Shown here: positions 27,523 to 37,508 of the stretch, piece by piece | Layout: each line of letters begins with the position of its first letter | Numbering within the stretch: position 1 is the stretch's first letter | Assembly: GCA_946499505.1 (NCBI GenBank) | Contig: CAMMSL010000004.1 | Location: 1 to 64,000, forward strand | Reading direction: 5' to 3' | Source of the DNA: an uncultured Lachnoclostridium sp. | Lineage (GTDB): Bacteria > Bacillota > Clostridia > Lachnospirales > Lachnospiraceae | DNA length: 64,000 bases | The notes under the pieces: generated by a model | What the model saw: only the letters and a program-made list of their open reading frames with translations | Databases searched by the model: none | What the model was told of the DNA's origin: nothing | Program-made: the position numbers and the translations under genes

Positions 27523-30500
27523 GTGGATAAGTATGAATATAAGCAAAAGACAGAGCAGATGCTCGAACTTATGGAAGATGGCGCATACAGGAAAGCGGCG
27601 GAGATTGCCGATTCCATCGACTGGCGGAGAGTTCGGAACGCGTCTATGCTGACGAATGTCAGTGATATTTATGAGAAGAATAAGGAATATGAGAAAAGCT
27701 ATAGTGTACTGAATCTTGCTTATCACCGCGCCGAGGGCAGCCGGAAGATCATCAGCAAGCTGTGTACATTAGCGCTGAAGACAGGAAATGTTGATGAGGC
27801 GATCGACTTTTACGATGATTTTATGCAGATTGCACCAAAGGACCCGAATCAGTATATTTTAAAGTATCAGATCCTGCGTGCACAGCGTGCGCCTATTGAA
27901 CAGCAGATTGATGCGCTGGAGGAGTACAAAAAGTCGGAATATATTGAGGAGTGGGCATACGAACTGGCGAAACTGTATCAGGAAGCAGGCATGACGGCGG
28001 AATGTCTTGAAGAATGTGATGACCTGATCCTGTGGTTCAGCGAAGGCAAATATGTTTATAAGGCAATGGAGCTCAAGATGCAGTATAAACCGCTGACGCC
28101 GTCACAGCAGGAGAAATATGACAAGAGATTTGAGAAACTTACTGCTGAGACTGAGGAGATGCCGGACATTGCAGCTTATGCCGGCCGGGAAGATGATGAA
28201 GAAGCGGCTGACAGTGTTGCGGAGGAGGTTCAGGCTGAGCAGGAGCAGGTGGCAGCTGCAGATTCGGACAGCCCGGAAGAAAACATAGAGGTTTCAAATA
28301 ACGTACAGGATACTCCGGATGATGAATCGTCTGTTTCGGAAACAGAGATTGAATCAGATGTGAGTAGACCTGCTGATAATACATTAGAAAATAAAGGTTC
28401 GGAGAAGAAAAAGAAACTTGGAAATACAATGCCGCTGGATGAAGCACTCAGACAACTTCTTCATCCGGAAAATAAAGAGACTCAGGAGACGGATGAAGCC
28501 GAAGAAGAGCCGGCGCTTGATGATCTTGAGCAGGCAATCGATGAAATCGAGGCTGTAGTTGATGTCGACATGGTCAAGGAGATTACAGAGAAGAAAAAGA
28601 TGGCATCGTCTGCCGGCAACATGACAGAGATCATACCAGAAGACGATGATCAGATTGATGGTCAGCTCAATCTCGAGGATATTCTGCAAGACTGGGAAGG
28701 TGAGCCGGATAGCGTTTCGGATGAACCGGAGTTAGATGATCTGTTGGAGATTGAGGAAGGGGAAGAGATGCTTGATCTGGAAGAAGAGCTTCTTAGCCCG
28801 GAAGAAGGGGAGGTTGTGGCAGAAGAGGAAGCAGTGGAACTGCCGGTAGAAGAGAGCGAAGATACAGAGGAAGAGTTAACCTTAGATGATGCGGAGGAAG
28901 CATCCGAAGAATTATTTGCGGATGAGTCTGAAGATATTGTAGAGGACGATGATCCGACAGAGGCGTTAGAAGAGGAGACTGATATTAATATGACAGATGG
29001 GGAAAGACAAGGGGAGACTATGGAAGAGAAGAAGACGAAGAAGACAGAACCGATCCTTCCGCCGGATATTCAGCGGATGATCGATGAGATTGAGGGTGTG
29101 ATCCCGCCACAGGAGGAGACGGAGAAAGCTCCGGTAAAAAGGACTCTGGAGAGAAAAGAAGAGCCTAGAGAGAATATGGGAAAAGTCGCAGATTCACTCC
29201 GCATAGATAGCGATGACTTTGAGGAAGACTATGACTTCGATGAGGAGGACGACTTTGAGGAAGATTTCGAAGAACTCGAGGATTCAGAAGAGTTTGAAGA
29301 TGTAGAAGAATCCGATGAAGAATACCTCGACGAGGAAGAGGAAGAACTTCCGGACGAAGAGGAGTACTTTGAAGAGGACGGGGAAGAGCTCCCGGACGAA
29401 GAGGAGTACTTTGAGGAGGAAGAGGAAGAACTTCCGGATGAAGAAGAGTACTTTGAGGAGGAAGAGGAAGAACTTCCGGACGAAGAGGAGTACTTTGAGG
29501 AGGAAGAGGAAGAATTTCCGGATGAAGAAGAGTACTTTGAGGAGGAAGAGGAAGAATTTCCGGATGAAGAAGAGTACTTTGAGGAGGAAGAGGAAGAACT
29601 TCCGGATGAAGAGGAGTACTTTGAGGAGGACGAAGAAGAACTCCCGGAAGACGATGAATACTTTGAGGAAGACGCAGAAGAACTTTCAGATGAAGAAGAC
29701 GAGTACGGCGAGGGCGCGATAGATTTCGAGGAAGAATTCCGGGTTAATCCGGATCACGCAGATGAACTGGATGATAGAGAGATTCCGGATGACGATGATG
29801 ACAATATGGATATTCTTTCCGCAACGAAACCTTTGAGCCGTAAGGAGACAGCTAAACTGATCGCGACAGGAAAGACAGCACCGCTTCCACTGGACGAGAT
29901 ATCAGATGCGCTTTCTATGACGGATACGGGCTTTATCGTACATGGCCGTTACGATCTGGAGCTTCAGAGTGGTATAGGAACGAGGGCAGGACTTACAGAA
30001 GAACAGAAAAAGCTTTTCTCCTATTTCGTTCCGGTCCGCGGTATGAGCGAGCAGCTTGTAGATGTACTTGAGCAGGATAAGAACTGTACAAACAGACAGG
30101 GGACGTCAAGGACAGGAAATCTTCTGATCGTGGGAAATAAAGGCAATGGCAAGACGGTGCTTGCCGTGGATGTTGTCAAAGCTATCCAGAAGCAGAGAAA
30201 CATTCGTCAGGGAAAAGTGGCGATCGTGACGGGCGATTCACTGAATAAGAAGAAGATTGGTGACATTTTCGATAAGCTTTACGGAGGAGCCCTTATTATC
30301 GAGAAAGCGGGCAAGATGAATGAAAGGACAGTTGCCCGGCTCAATAAAGCGATGGAGAAAGATACAGGAGAACTCCTTATCGTACTGGAAGAGCAGCGGA
30401 AACCGATCGACAGACTTTTGTCTTCCAACCGCGAGTTCAGAAGAAAGTTCACATCTCGTCTCGAGGTGCCGATTTTCATCAATGACGAGCTTGTGACTTT

Positions 30501-30750
30501 CGGACAGACTTATGCCCAGGAAAACGGATACAGGATTGATGAAATGGGAATTCTTGCACTGTACAGCAAGATCGATTCTCTCCAGAGAGAGGATCATGCG
30601 GTTACTGTAGCTGAGGTAAAAGAGATCATGGACAGTGCGATCCAGCATTCACAGAAAGCGTCCGCGAAGAAACTCGTGAAACGTGTATTCGGTAAAAATA
30701 CAGATGAGGCAGACAGGATTCTGTTGTCAGAAAAAGATTTTAATATTTAA
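27523..30750 (+). CDS. Large acidic-repeat protein with N-terminal TPR-like and C-terminal AAA ATPase domains
   Basis: 1075 residues from GTG 27523 (GAGGTG six bases upstream). Residues 1-210 form helical TPR-like repeats (YEKNKEYEKSYSVLNLAY and others). Residues 215-780 are highly acidic and of low complexity, with nine tandem 14-residue units (EEYFEEEEEELPDE type) near 599-724. The C-terminal ~200 residues form a P-loop ATPase with Walker A GNKGNGKT at 871-878 and ALIIEKAG as the probable Walker B. AAA proteins of this kind resemble ClpB/CbbX-type switches, but I cannot assign a function. It is a single-gene unit with its own promoter and terminator. The repeats invite length variation between strains. 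Confidence 0.75.
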   Translation: MDKYEYKQKTEQMLELMEDGAYRKAAEIADSIDWRRVRNASMLTNVSDIYEKNKEYEKSYSVLNLAYHRAEGSRKIISKLCTLALKTGNVDEAIDFYDDFMQIAPKDPNQYILKYQILRAQRAPIEQQIDALEEYKKSEYIEEWAYELAKLYQEAGMTAECLEECDDLILWFSEGKYVYKAMELKMQYKPLTPSQQEKYDKRFEKLTAETEEMPDIAAYAGREDDEEAADSVAEEVQAEQEQVAAADSDSPEENIEVSNNVQDTPDDESSVSETEIESDVSRPADNTLENKGSEKKKKLGNTMPLDEALRQLLHPENKETQETDEAEEEPALDDLEQAIDEIEAVVDVDMVKEITEKKKMASSAGNMTEIIPEDDDQIDGQLNLEDILQDWEGEPDSVSDEPELDDLLEIEEGEEMLDLEEELLSPEEGEVVAEEEAVELPVEESEDTEEELTLDDAEEASEELFADESEDIVEDDDPTEALEEETDINMTDGERQGETMEEKKTKKTEPILPPDIQRMIDEIEGVIPPQEETEKAPVKRTLERKEEPRENMGKVADSLRIDSDDFEEDYDFDEEDDFEEDFEELEDSEEFEDVEESDEEYLDEEEEELPDEEEYFEEDGEELPDEEEYFEEEEEELPDEEEYFEEEEEELPDEEEYFEEEEEEFPDEEEYFEEEEEEFPDEEEYFEEEEEELPDEEEYFEEDEEELPEDDEYFEEDAEELSDEEDEYGEGAIDFEEEFRVNPDHADELDDREIPDDDDDNMDILSATKPLSRKETAKLIATGKTAPLPLDEISDALSMTDTGFIVHGRYDLELQSGIGTRAGLTEEQKKLFSYFVPVRGMSEQLVDVLEQDKNCTNRQGTSRTGNLLIVGNKGNGKTVLAVDVVKAIQKQRNIRQGKVAIVTGDSLNKKKIGDIFDKLYGGALIIEKAGKMNERTVARLNKAMEKDTGELLIVLEEQRKPIDRLLSSNREFRRKFTSRLEVPIFINDELVTFGQTYAQENGYRIDEMGILALYSKIDSLQREDHAVTVAEVKEIMDSAIQHSQKASAKKLVKRVFGKNTDEADRILLSEKDFNI
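29317..29694 (+). repeat. Nine in-frame 42-bp tandem repeats
   Basis: Nine units of 42 bp encode 14-residue acidic blocks with an invariant Y, usually EEYFEE..EELPDE. Inner units are nearly identical at DNA level; the outer ones diverge (YLDE first, DAEELSDE last), as expected for array growth by slippage or recombination. Confidence 0.88.
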
Positions 30751-30774
30751 TCGCATATTTCAGATGAGAAAAAG

Positions 30775-30807
30775 GAACGGGCGGCTTAAAAGGCTGTCCG
30801 TTCTTTT
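30775..30807 (+). terminator. Rho-independent terminator
   Basis: GAACGG/CCGTTC stem extended by G-U and G-C pairs to about 11 bp, with a TTAAAA-type loop and a CTTTTG tail. It ends the acidic-repeat ATPase transcript. Confidence 0.72.
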
Positions 30808-30943
30808 GATGTCAGGGAGAATGGAAAGAAAAAGGAGCGGTAAAGTATTTTTCTGTTTCTGACGTGTGAAACTCTTTCTTTTTCTGACACTATCAAGTAT
30901 AATATATGTATTATTATAAAAAATGAGCGATGAGGTGGCTTTT

Positions 30944-32869
30944 ATGAAAAAGGGAAAAAGCACAAAGAAAAAACTGGAGCCTTTTGAGATCGGAGAACTG
31001 GATCAATATTTGTTTGGTCAGGGCAACCATTATGAGATCTATGAGAAGATGGGGGCACATAAGGTCGTATACAAAGGTCAGGAAGGCGTATATTTTGCGG
31101 TATGGGCGCCGAATGCCCGCAGAGTTGCGGTTGTAGGCGACTTTAACGGCTGGGATTTTGAAGCAAATTATATGGAACGTCAGGAGCCGGTCGGCATCTA
31201 TACCTGCTTTGTGCCGGGAGTCAAAGAAGGAGATCTGTATAAATTCTGTATTGAGACACAGCAGGGAAAACGTATTTTTAAAGCGGATCCATTTGCAAAT
31301 TATGCGGAACTGAGACCGGGGACTGCATCCCGTGTAGCGGATATTTCCCATCTGAAATGGACTGATGAAACCTGGATGACACGGAGGGCGACATGGGATC
31401 ACAAGAAAAACCCGATGTCGATCTACGAGGTGCATCTGGGATCATGGATGCGGCATCCGGGCAGGGATGATGAAGGATTTTATACTTACAGGGAATTTGC
31501 GGATGCGATCGTAAAATATGTAAAGGATATGGGATATACCCATGTAGAACTTATGGGAATGGCGGAGCATCCTTTCGACGGATCCTGGGGTTATCAGGTG
31601 ACGGGATATTATGCACCGACATCGCGGTACGGAACGCCGGAAGACTTTGCATATATGATCAACCATCTGCACAGAAATAATATTGGTGTTATTCTTGACT
31701 GGGTACCGGCGCATTTTCCGAGAGATGCCCATGGTCTGGCCGACTTTGACGGGACTCCGACATTTGAATACGCGGATCCGCGTAAAGGCGAGCATCCGGA
31801 CTGGGGAACGAAGATTTTTGATTATGGGAAACCGGAGGTAAAGAATTTCCTTATAGCCAATGCATTGTTCTGGATCGAGCATTATCATGTGGACGGGCTC
31901 CGTGTAGACGCGGTGGCATCCATGCTGTATTTGGATTACGGCAAACAGGACGGTCAGTGGGTTGCCAATAAATATGGCGGAAATGAGAACCTGGAGGCAA
32001 TCGAGTTCTTCAAGCATCTGAATTCGGTGGTGCTTGGAAGAAATAAGGGAGCAGTCATGATCGCCGAAGAATCTACTGCATGGCCGAAAGTGACCGGAGC
32101 ACCCGAAGACGGCGGGCTCGGATTCAGCCTGAAGTGGAATATGGGCTGGATGCATGACTTTACTGAATACATGAAGCTGGATCCGTATTTCCGTAAAAAT
32201 GCGCATCATATGATGACATTTGCAAGCTCCTATGCTTACAGCGAGAATTATATCCTTGTGCTTTCCCATGACGAGGTTGTACATCTGAAGTGTTCCATGA
32301 TCAATAAGATGCCGGGACTTGGATTCGATAAATATGCAAATTTGAAAGTCGGTTATGCATTTATGATGGGACATCCCGGTAAGAAGCTGCTCTTTATGGG
32401 CCAGGATTTTGCTCAGCTCCGCGAATGGAGTGAAGAGAGAGAACTTGACTGGTATCTTCTGGCAGAACCGGAACATCAGGCAATCCAGAACTGGTACAGA
32501 GATCTGCTCCATCTGTATAAGAGAAACAAGGCTCTGTATGAGATGGACGCCCAGCCGGAAGGATTCGAGTGGATCAATGCAGATGATATTTTCCGCAGTA
32601 TTTACAGCTTTGAGAGACACTCCAAGGATAATAAGAAGAATCTGCTGTTTGTATGCAATTTCACGCCGATGGAGCGTCCGGATTACCGCGTCGGTGTTAC
32701 AAGGAGAAAACAGTTAAAGCTTGTGCTCAACAGTGATGAGAAGAAATATGGCGGTTCCGGTGCTGAGAGACCGTTGATCTATAAACCGGTGAAGCAGGAA
32801 TGCGATGGCCAGAAATATTCTATTTCTTATCCACTGCCGCCATATGGAGTTGCCGTATTTGAATTCTGA
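30944..32869 (+). CDS. glgB: 1,4-alpha-glucan branching enzyme
   Basis: A 641-residue GH13 branching enzyme. The N-terminal CBM48 domain spans about 40-140 (GVYFAVWAPNARRVAVVGDFNGW). The catalytic residues are nucleophile D322 (GLRVDAVAS), acid/base E375 (IAEES) and D443 (LSHDEV). It makes alpha-1,6 branches in glycogen. Start choice: ATG 30944 has GAGGTGG six bases upstream, whereas ATG 30923 has none. A TATAAT lies at 30898-30903. No other glycogen gene is adjacent. The terminator-like hairpin 32921-32965 follows. Confidence 0.93.
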   Translation: MKKGKSTKKKLEPFEIGELDQYLFGQGNHYEIYEKMGAHKVVYKGQEGVYFAVWAPNARRVAVVGDFNGWDFEANYMERQEPVGIYTCFVPGVKEGDLYKFCIETQQGKRIFKADPFANYAELRPGTASRVADISHLKWTDETWMTRRATWDHKKNPMSIYEVHLGSWMRHPGRDDEGFYTYREFADAIVKYVKDMGYTHVELMGMAEHPFDGSWGYQVTGYYAPTSRYGTPEDFAYMINHLHRNNIGVILDWVPAHFPRDAHGLADFDGTPTFEYADPRKGEHPDWGTKIFDYGKPEVKNFLIANALFWIEHYHVDGLRVDAVASMLYLDYGKQDGQWVANKYGGNENLEAIEFFKHLNSVVLGRNKGAVMIAEESTAWPKVTGAPEDGGLGFSLKWNMGWMHDFTEYMKLDPYFRKNAHHMMTFASSYAYSENYILVLSHDEVVHLKCSMINKMPGLGFDKYANLKVGYAFMMGHPGKKLLFMGQDFAQLREWSEERELDWYLLAEPEHQAIQNWYRDLLHLYKRNKALYEMDAQPEGFEWINADDIFRSIYSFERHSKDNKKNLLFVCNFTPMERPDYRVGVTRRKQLKLVLNSDEKKYGGSGAERPLIYKPVKQECDGQKYSISYPLPPYGVAVFEF

Positions 32870-32920
32870 CAGTGATTTCAGACATATCGGATGATATAAG
32901 AGAATAAAATGAAAGAAAAT

Positions 32921-32965
32921 AAAGCCATGAACAGAAACATGTAAACAGAATCTGCTCATGGCTTT
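32921..32965 (+). terminator. Terminator-like hairpin after glgB
   Basis: A perfect 10-bp stem AAAGCCATGA/TCATGGCTTT with a 25-nt loop. The T run is short (GCTTTAAAAC), so termination may be weak. Confidence 0.5.
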
Positions 32966-33080
32966 AAAACTGCATAAAAATAAAGCTGAATTTAAAAAAA
33001 TATTCAGAAAAATATACAAAAAATTGAAAAGAGATGATATAATAATCCACGTACACACAAATATGGAAGGAGAGATTTAA

Positions 33081-35180
33081 ATGGACAATCAATTGGCACT
33101 ACTGACACTATGCGGCTCCATTATCGCGCTTTTGTTTGTGGCAAGCAGGGCGCAGAAGGTACTCCGTTTTCCTGAGGGAAACGATACCATGAAAAAGATT
33201 TCCGCATCCATCCATAAGGGGGCAATGGCGTATCTTCGCCGCCAGTATAAGATCCTGATCGGATTTTTCGCAGTCATGTTCGTAATCTTGTTTGTAATGG
33301 CTGCGCTGGGACTTCTGACCTGGTTTGTTCCTTTTGCGTTTGTAACCGGAGGATTCTTCTCGGGACTGTCCGGATTTGTGGGAATGCAGATTGCTACGAG
33401 AGCGAATGCAAGAACAGCGGCTGCCTGCCAGAAAAGCCTGAACAAAGGTCTGAATGTTGCATTTTCAGCAGGTTCAGTTATGGGATTCACGGTAGTAGGA
33501 CTGGGACTTCTGGATATCTCGATCTGGTATCTTCTGTTGAAACTTGTGTTTAAACTTTCGATCGAAGATATTACAAGTACAATGCTTACATTTGGCATGG
33601 GTGCATCTTCGATGGCACTGTTTGCACGTGTAGGCGGAGGTATATACACAAAAGCTGCGGACGTCGGAGCTGACCTTGTAGGAAAGGTAGAGGCGGGAAT
33701 TCCGGAGGATGATCCGAGAAACCCGGCCGTTATTGCAGACAACGTAGGAGATAACGTAGGCGATGTTGCCGGAATGGGCGCGGACCTCTATGAGTCCTAT
33801 GTAGGATCGATTCTGTCAGCGTGTGCCCTTGGAGTTATCGCATTTAATAAGATCGTTGAGGTAGACAGGGTAAATGCAGTGATCATTCCTATGGTGCTGG
33901 CTGCAGTAGGCGTGCTTGCATCAATCCTCGGCTCTCTTCTTGTGAAGACAGGAGAAGATACAGATCAGAGCACACTTTTGAAAGCACTGAGACGCGGTAC
34001 GAATACGAGTGCGATCATCATTGCAGTTGTGGCGTTCCCGCTTGTGTGGTTTATTCTTGGAAGAAATTATATCGGATTCTATTTTGCAATCCTTGCCGGT
34101 CTGCTTGCCGGTGTACTGATCGGATTCTTTACAGAATATTTTACATCGGATACTTATAAACCAACGCAGAACCTGGCAAATAAATCCGAGACAGGTTCCG
34201 CGACGATCATTATCGGAGGCTTAAGCCTTGGAATGCTTTCTACAGCAGTTCCGATCATTATCATCGCAATCTGCGTTATGGCTGCATACGCATTCTCCGG
34301 CGGATTTATTGAGTCTACAAGAGGACTTTACGGCATTGCGCTGGCGGCAGTCGGAATGCTTTCAACACTGGGAATTACCCTTGCAACGGATGCTTACGGT
34401 CCGATCGCTGACAATGCCGGTGGTATTGCCGAGATGGCAGGTCTGGATGCAGAGGTCAGAAAACGTACGGATGCTCTGGACTCCCTTGGAAATACAACAG
34501 CTGCAACAGGTAAAGGTTTTGCTATTGGATCAGCAGCGCTTACAGCTCTCGCTCTGATCGCTTCTTACGTAGAGAAAGTACAGGAAGTAGGCGGACCGGA
34601 TATCACGCTTGATATGAGTGTTATGAACCCGACAGTTCTGGTCGGTATCTTCATCGGAGCGTGCCTGCCGTTCGTATTTGCAGCTCTTACAATGGATTCC
34701 GTAGGACGTGCGGCTCAGAGTATCGTGGTTGAAGTTCGCCGTCAGTTCAAAGAGATCAAGGGACTGATGGAAGGCAAAGCGGATGCGGATTATGAGACAT
34801 GTGTTGATATCTGTACGAAGGCTTCTCTCCATGAGATGATCCTTCCGACACTGCTGGCTATCATCACTCCTGTTGTGACAGGACTTATTCTCGGATACAA
34901 CGGCGTGATCGGACTTCTGACCGGCTCAACTGCAACAGGATTCCTGATGGCCATCTTTATGGCTAATGCAGGCGGCGCCTGGGATAATGCGAAGAAGTAC
35001 ATTGAAGGCGGTAATCACGGCGGAAAAGGCAGCGAACAGCACAAAGCTGCTGTTGTCGGTGATACAGTCGGAGACCCGTTTAAGGATACATCAGGACCGT
35101 CTATCAATATCCTGATCAAGTTGCTTTCGATGGTATCGATTGTATTTGCAGCGCTGGTTGTGAATTATCACATCTTCTAA
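33081..35180 (+). CDS. hppA: Membrane-bound ion-pumping pyrophosphatase
   Basis: 699 residues with about sixteen membrane helices. The catalytic signature [17 protein letters not shown] with [20 protein letters not shown] is intact, and the C-terminal [14 protein letters not shown] motif is present. The [10 protein letters not shown] segment has Ala where potassium-independent enzymes have Lys, so it should be potassium-dependent. Such Clostridia enzymes commonly pump sodium, protons or both; which applies here cannot be settled by eye. The ribosome site AAGGAGAG precedes ATG 33081. It is a single-gene unit closed by a strong terminator. Confidence 0.93.
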   Translation: MDNQLALLTLCGSIIALLFVASRAQKVLRFPEGNDTMKKISASIHKGAMAYLRRQYKILIGFFAVMFVILFVMAALGLLTWFVPFAFVTGGFFSGLSGFVGMQIATRANARTAAACQKSLNKGLNVAFSAGSVMGFTVVGLGLLDISIWYLLLKLVFKLSIEDITSTMLTFGMGASSMALFARVGGGIYTKAADVGADLVGKVEAGIPEDDPRNPAVIADNVGDNVGDVAGMGADLYESYVGSILSACALGVIAFNKIVEVDRVNAVIIPMVLAAVGVLASILGSLLVKTGEDTDQSTLLKALRRGTNTSAIIIAVVAFPLVWFILGRNYIGFYFAILAGLLAGVLIGFFTEYFTSDTYKPTQNLANKSETGSATIIIGGLSLGMLSTAVPIIIIAICVMAAYAFSGGFIESTRGLYGIALAAVGMLSTLGITLATDAYGPIADNAGGIAEMAGLDAEVRKRTDALDSLGNTTAATGKGFAIGSAALTALALIASYVEKVQEVGGPDITLDMSVMNPTVLVGIFIGACLPFVFAALTMDSVGRAAQSIVVEVRRQFKEIKGLMEGKADADYETCVDICTKASLHEMILPTLLAIITPVVTGLILGYNGVIGLLTGSTATGFLMAIFMANAGGAWDNAKKYIEGGNHGGKGSEQHKAAVVGDTVGDPFKDTSGPSINILIKLLSMVSIVFAALVVNYHIF

Positions 35181-35210
35181 GCGAAAAGACAGAAAGAATA
35201 TATGGAAAAT

Positions 35211-35246
35211 AAAAATCCGTCAGCCGGAAAAGCTGGCGGATTTTTT
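35211..35246 (+). terminator. Rho-independent terminator of hppA
   Basis: A stem of about 12 bp, AAATCCGTCAGC/GCTGGCGGATTT, with a run of six Ts. It is a clear intrinsic terminator and on the opposite strand may serve the glyoxalase-like gene. Confidence 0.85.
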
Positions 35247-35356
35247 GTACGATAAATCCGGAAAGCGGACACCATACTTGCATGAGTGGCCATTTGACGG
35301 CAACGGACAGCGAACGATGGTGCCGTGAACTGCCCGTGCTGTCTTATAGGAATGAA

Positions 35357-35728
35357 TTAATTTTTGGACGGTACGATCTCAAGCCAGTATCCGTCAGGAT
35401 CCGAGATAAAGTAGATTCCCATCTTCGGATTTTCAAAACAGATGCTCCCCATTTCTTTATGTTTGGCATATGCGGCATTAAAGTCATCCACTTCGAATGC
35501 AAGATGGATCTCATTATCGCCGAGGTTGTAGGGACGGTCCATATCCCGGAGCCAGGTGAGCTCAAGAAGATGCGGGGTGACACCGTCGCCAAGGTATACG
35601 AGTTTAAAGCTTCCGTCATCGGCATCCTTTGTGCGCGTTATGGTAAGGCCGAGCGCTTCTTTGTAGAAAGCGAGGGATTTGTCCAGGTCGTAAACGTTCA
35701 GGTTGTTATGGGCAAATGTAAATTTCAT
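35357..35728 (-). CDS. Glyoxalase/VOC-family protein (lactoylglutathione lyase-like)
   Basis: A 123-residue VOC protein with the two beta-alpha-beta-beta-beta modules of glyoxalase I. Likely metal ligands are H7 (TFAHNN), the Glu in HLLELTW, the His in EIHLAFEV and the Glu in YWLEIVP, all four present. It may detoxify methylglyoxal with a thiol other than glutathione, since Clostridia usually lack glutathione. The start at ATG 35728 has GGAG eight bases upstream; a longer frame to 35851 lacks a ribosome site. Confidence 0.82.
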   Translation of the reverse strand: MKFTFAHNNLNVYDLDKSLAFYKEALGLTITRTKDADDGSFKLVYLGDGVTPHLLELTWLRDMDRPYNLGDNEIHLAFEVDDFNAAYAKHKEMGSICFENPKMGIYFISDPDGYWLEIVPSKN

Positions 35729-35876
35729 ATGGTGGTCTCCTTGTTGATTAAAATTTGAATCTGCTGTCCGGCAGATAAGATACAAATTTATAGTATCAGA
35801 AGGATAGGTATTTTTCAATAAACACAGATGAAGTAAATTTAAGGAGTCCAATAATACATGACTTCCTATTCTCCTG

Positions 35877-35884
35877 CATACATT
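35877..35884 (+). promoter_or_regulatory. Possible sigma-E -10 of spoIIID
   Basis: CATACATT, about 30 bp before the spoIIID start, matches the -10 of mother-cell sigma-E promoters. The -35 is not clear, so this is a weak call that rests mainly on spoIIID being sigma-E dependent in Bacillus and Clostridium. Confidence 0.35.
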
Positions 35885-35913
35885 GTAAAAAGAATGTTTG
35901 CAGGGGGATTTTT

Positions 35914-36168
35914 TTGAAAGATTACATTGAGGAAAGAGCCGTGGAAATTGCTGATTATATTATAGAGAATAACGCGACTGTGAGGCAGACAGCGAAGCAG
36001 TTCCGGATCAGTAAGAGTACGGTACATAAAGATGTCACCGAGCGGCTTCTCCAAATCAATCCAACCCTTGCCCGTGAAGCCCGCAAAGTGCTTGATACGA
36101 ACAAATCAGAGAGGCATATCCGGGGCGGGATGGCTACGAGAGAAAAGTATCTTCATCAGCATGGATAG
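35914..36168 (+). CDS. spoIIID: Sporulation transcription factor SpoIIID
   Basis: 84 residues, close to the normal SpoIIID length, with the helix-turn-helix TVRQTAKQFRISKSTVHKDVTERL and the basic C-terminal helix. It acts in the mother cell, activating and repressing sigma-E genes and leading to sigma-K. The start is TTG 35914, placed seven bases after CAGGGGGA. Its presence indicates a spore-forming organism or recent descent from one. Confidence 0.95.
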   Translation: MKDYIEERAVEIADYIIENNATVRQTAKQFRISKSTVHKDVTERLLQINPTLAREARKVLDTNKSERHIRGGMATREKYLHQHG

Positions 36169-36191
36169 ACGGATCATAGGCAGTAATGCAG

Positions 36192-36229
36192 CAGGAGCTG
36201 AGTGACCGGTGCGATCACGATGGCTCCTG
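36192..36229 (+). terminator. Terminator-like hairpin after spoIIID
   Basis: CAGGAGC/GCTCCTG stem with an inner GTGA/TCAC pairing, followed by TCTTCTTCT. A plausible but not strong intrinsic terminator. Confidence 0.5.
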
Positions 36230-36314
36230 TCTTCTTCTATTCGGGGAATAGCCCGGTGTGATAATATCTTTTAGTATTGCGTTACGCAGAGGACAGGGAT
36301 ATAATAGGTCTGCT

Positions 36315-37460
36315 ATGAAACTATTAAAGCTGATCTTTAAAAATGAAACTGTATTCTGTATCTCGTTTTTACTGGCGGTACTGTCTGCATTTGCAGTAAA
36401 ACCGGATATGATGTATCTGGCTTATCCGGATTACAGGACGATTGCGCTTCTTTTCTGCCTTATGATCATTGTGGCAGGATTCCAGTCACTTGGAATTTTT
36501 CGTATGCTCGGTCATTTTTTGATAACGAGAGCGGGAAGTATCCGGGGACTTTCGGCTGTAATGATTCTGCTCTGTTTTTTCTGCAGCATGGTGCTCACGA
36601 ATGACGTGACACTGATCACATTTGTGCCGTTTACGATTCTCGTGCTGCGAATGAGCGGGAGAGTGGAGCGTATTTTAAAATTGATCGTGCTGGAGACGAT
36701 TGCCGCCAATTTGGGGAGTATGGCGACGCCTATCGGAAATCCGCAGAATTTGTATCTGTATTCTATATCTGATCTGACTGCAGGTGAGTTTATGCATGCA
36801 GTCCTCCCTTATGCCGGAGTGTCGATTATATTACTTTTGGCCGTGGTATTTGCCGGCAGGGACGAGCCCCTTCTTGACGTTTCCGTAAAGGAGAATCCTG
36901 AGAAGAGCGCGCAGACAAAAGCGGGACGGGTGTTCGGACGGGCGGTGCCATTGCTGGTCCTGCTTCTGCTGTGTCTGCTGGTAGTTTTTCGTATTCTGCC
37001 GTATCAGCCGGTGCTGATCTGTGTTATATTAGTTATATTGGTAATAAACAGGAAATTGTATTGGTCGGTGGATTATTTCCTGCTGCTGACATTTTTATGC
37101 TTTTTCATATTTATCGGAAATATGAAACGGATTCCGGGAATCAGTGAATTCTTAGTGTCTGTCGTACAGGGCAGGGAACTTCTGACGGGAATCCTTACGA
37201 GCCAGATCATCAGCAATGTACCGGCGGCAATCCTTTTGTCAGGATTCAGCAGTGATTTTTCCGCTTTGCTCACCGGAGTGAATCTGGGCGGGCTCGGAAC
37301 GCTGATTGCATCGCTGGCAAGTCTGATATCATTTAAATTTTTTGCAAAGGAGTATCCGGATAAGAAGGGGACTTTTCTGAAGGTATTTACAATATGGAAC
37401 CTTCTGTTTCTTTTAGTGCTTGCTGCAGAGGCGTTTTTGATCGGAATAGCTGCGGTATGA
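36315..37460 (+). CDS. Anion permease of the ArsB/CitM (ion transporter) superfamily
   Basis: 381 residues with ten to eleven membrane helices. The segments MVLTNDVTLITFVPF and NLGSMATPIGNPQNLYLY correspond to the paired TND and GNPQN motifs of ArsB/NhaD/CitM carriers, and SNVPAAILLSGF gives the matching C-terminal re-entrant motif. The substrate could be a dicarboxylate, arsenite or sodium/proton; no neighbour settles it. ATG 36315 has TAGGT upstream; an in-frame start at 36258 would add an unlikely polar N-terminus. Confidence 0.78.
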   Translation: MKLLKLIFKNETVFCISFLLAVLSAFAVKPDMMYLAYPDYRTIALLFCLMIIVAGFQSLGIFRMLGHFLITRAGSIRGLSAVMILLCFFCSMVLTNDVTLITFVPFTILVLRMSGRVERILKLIVLETIAANLGSMATPIGNPQNLYLYSISDLTAGEFMHAVLPYAGVSIILLLAVVFAGRDEPLLDVSVKENPEKSAQTKAGRVFGRAVPLLVLLLLCLLVVFRILPYQPVLICVILVILVINRKLYWSVDYFLLLTFLCFFIFIGNMKRIPGISEFLVSVVQGRELLTGILTSQIISNVPAAILLSGFSSDFSALLTGVNLGGLGTLIASLASLISFKFFAKEYPDKKGTFLKVFTIWNLLFLLVLAAEAFLIGIAAV

Positions 37461-37508
37461 TCTGAGCGCCTGGCGGATTTTCGTTGGAGACGGGAAAGGA
37501 GCGGGGCA

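Noticed and set aside
29317..29694. Possible CRISPR array
   Set aside because: The 42-bp repeats are contiguous, coding and without spacers; no cas genes are present.
29315..29722. Lys/Arg-rich 135-residue ORF in the repeat region
   Set aside because: It is the +1 frame of the acidic 42-bp repeats; a repeat-driven shadow without ribosome site.
31442..32620. 392-residue antisense ORF inside glgB
   Set aside because: Shadow of a high-confidence branching enzyme; odd composition (many His/Cys/Ile) and no start signals.
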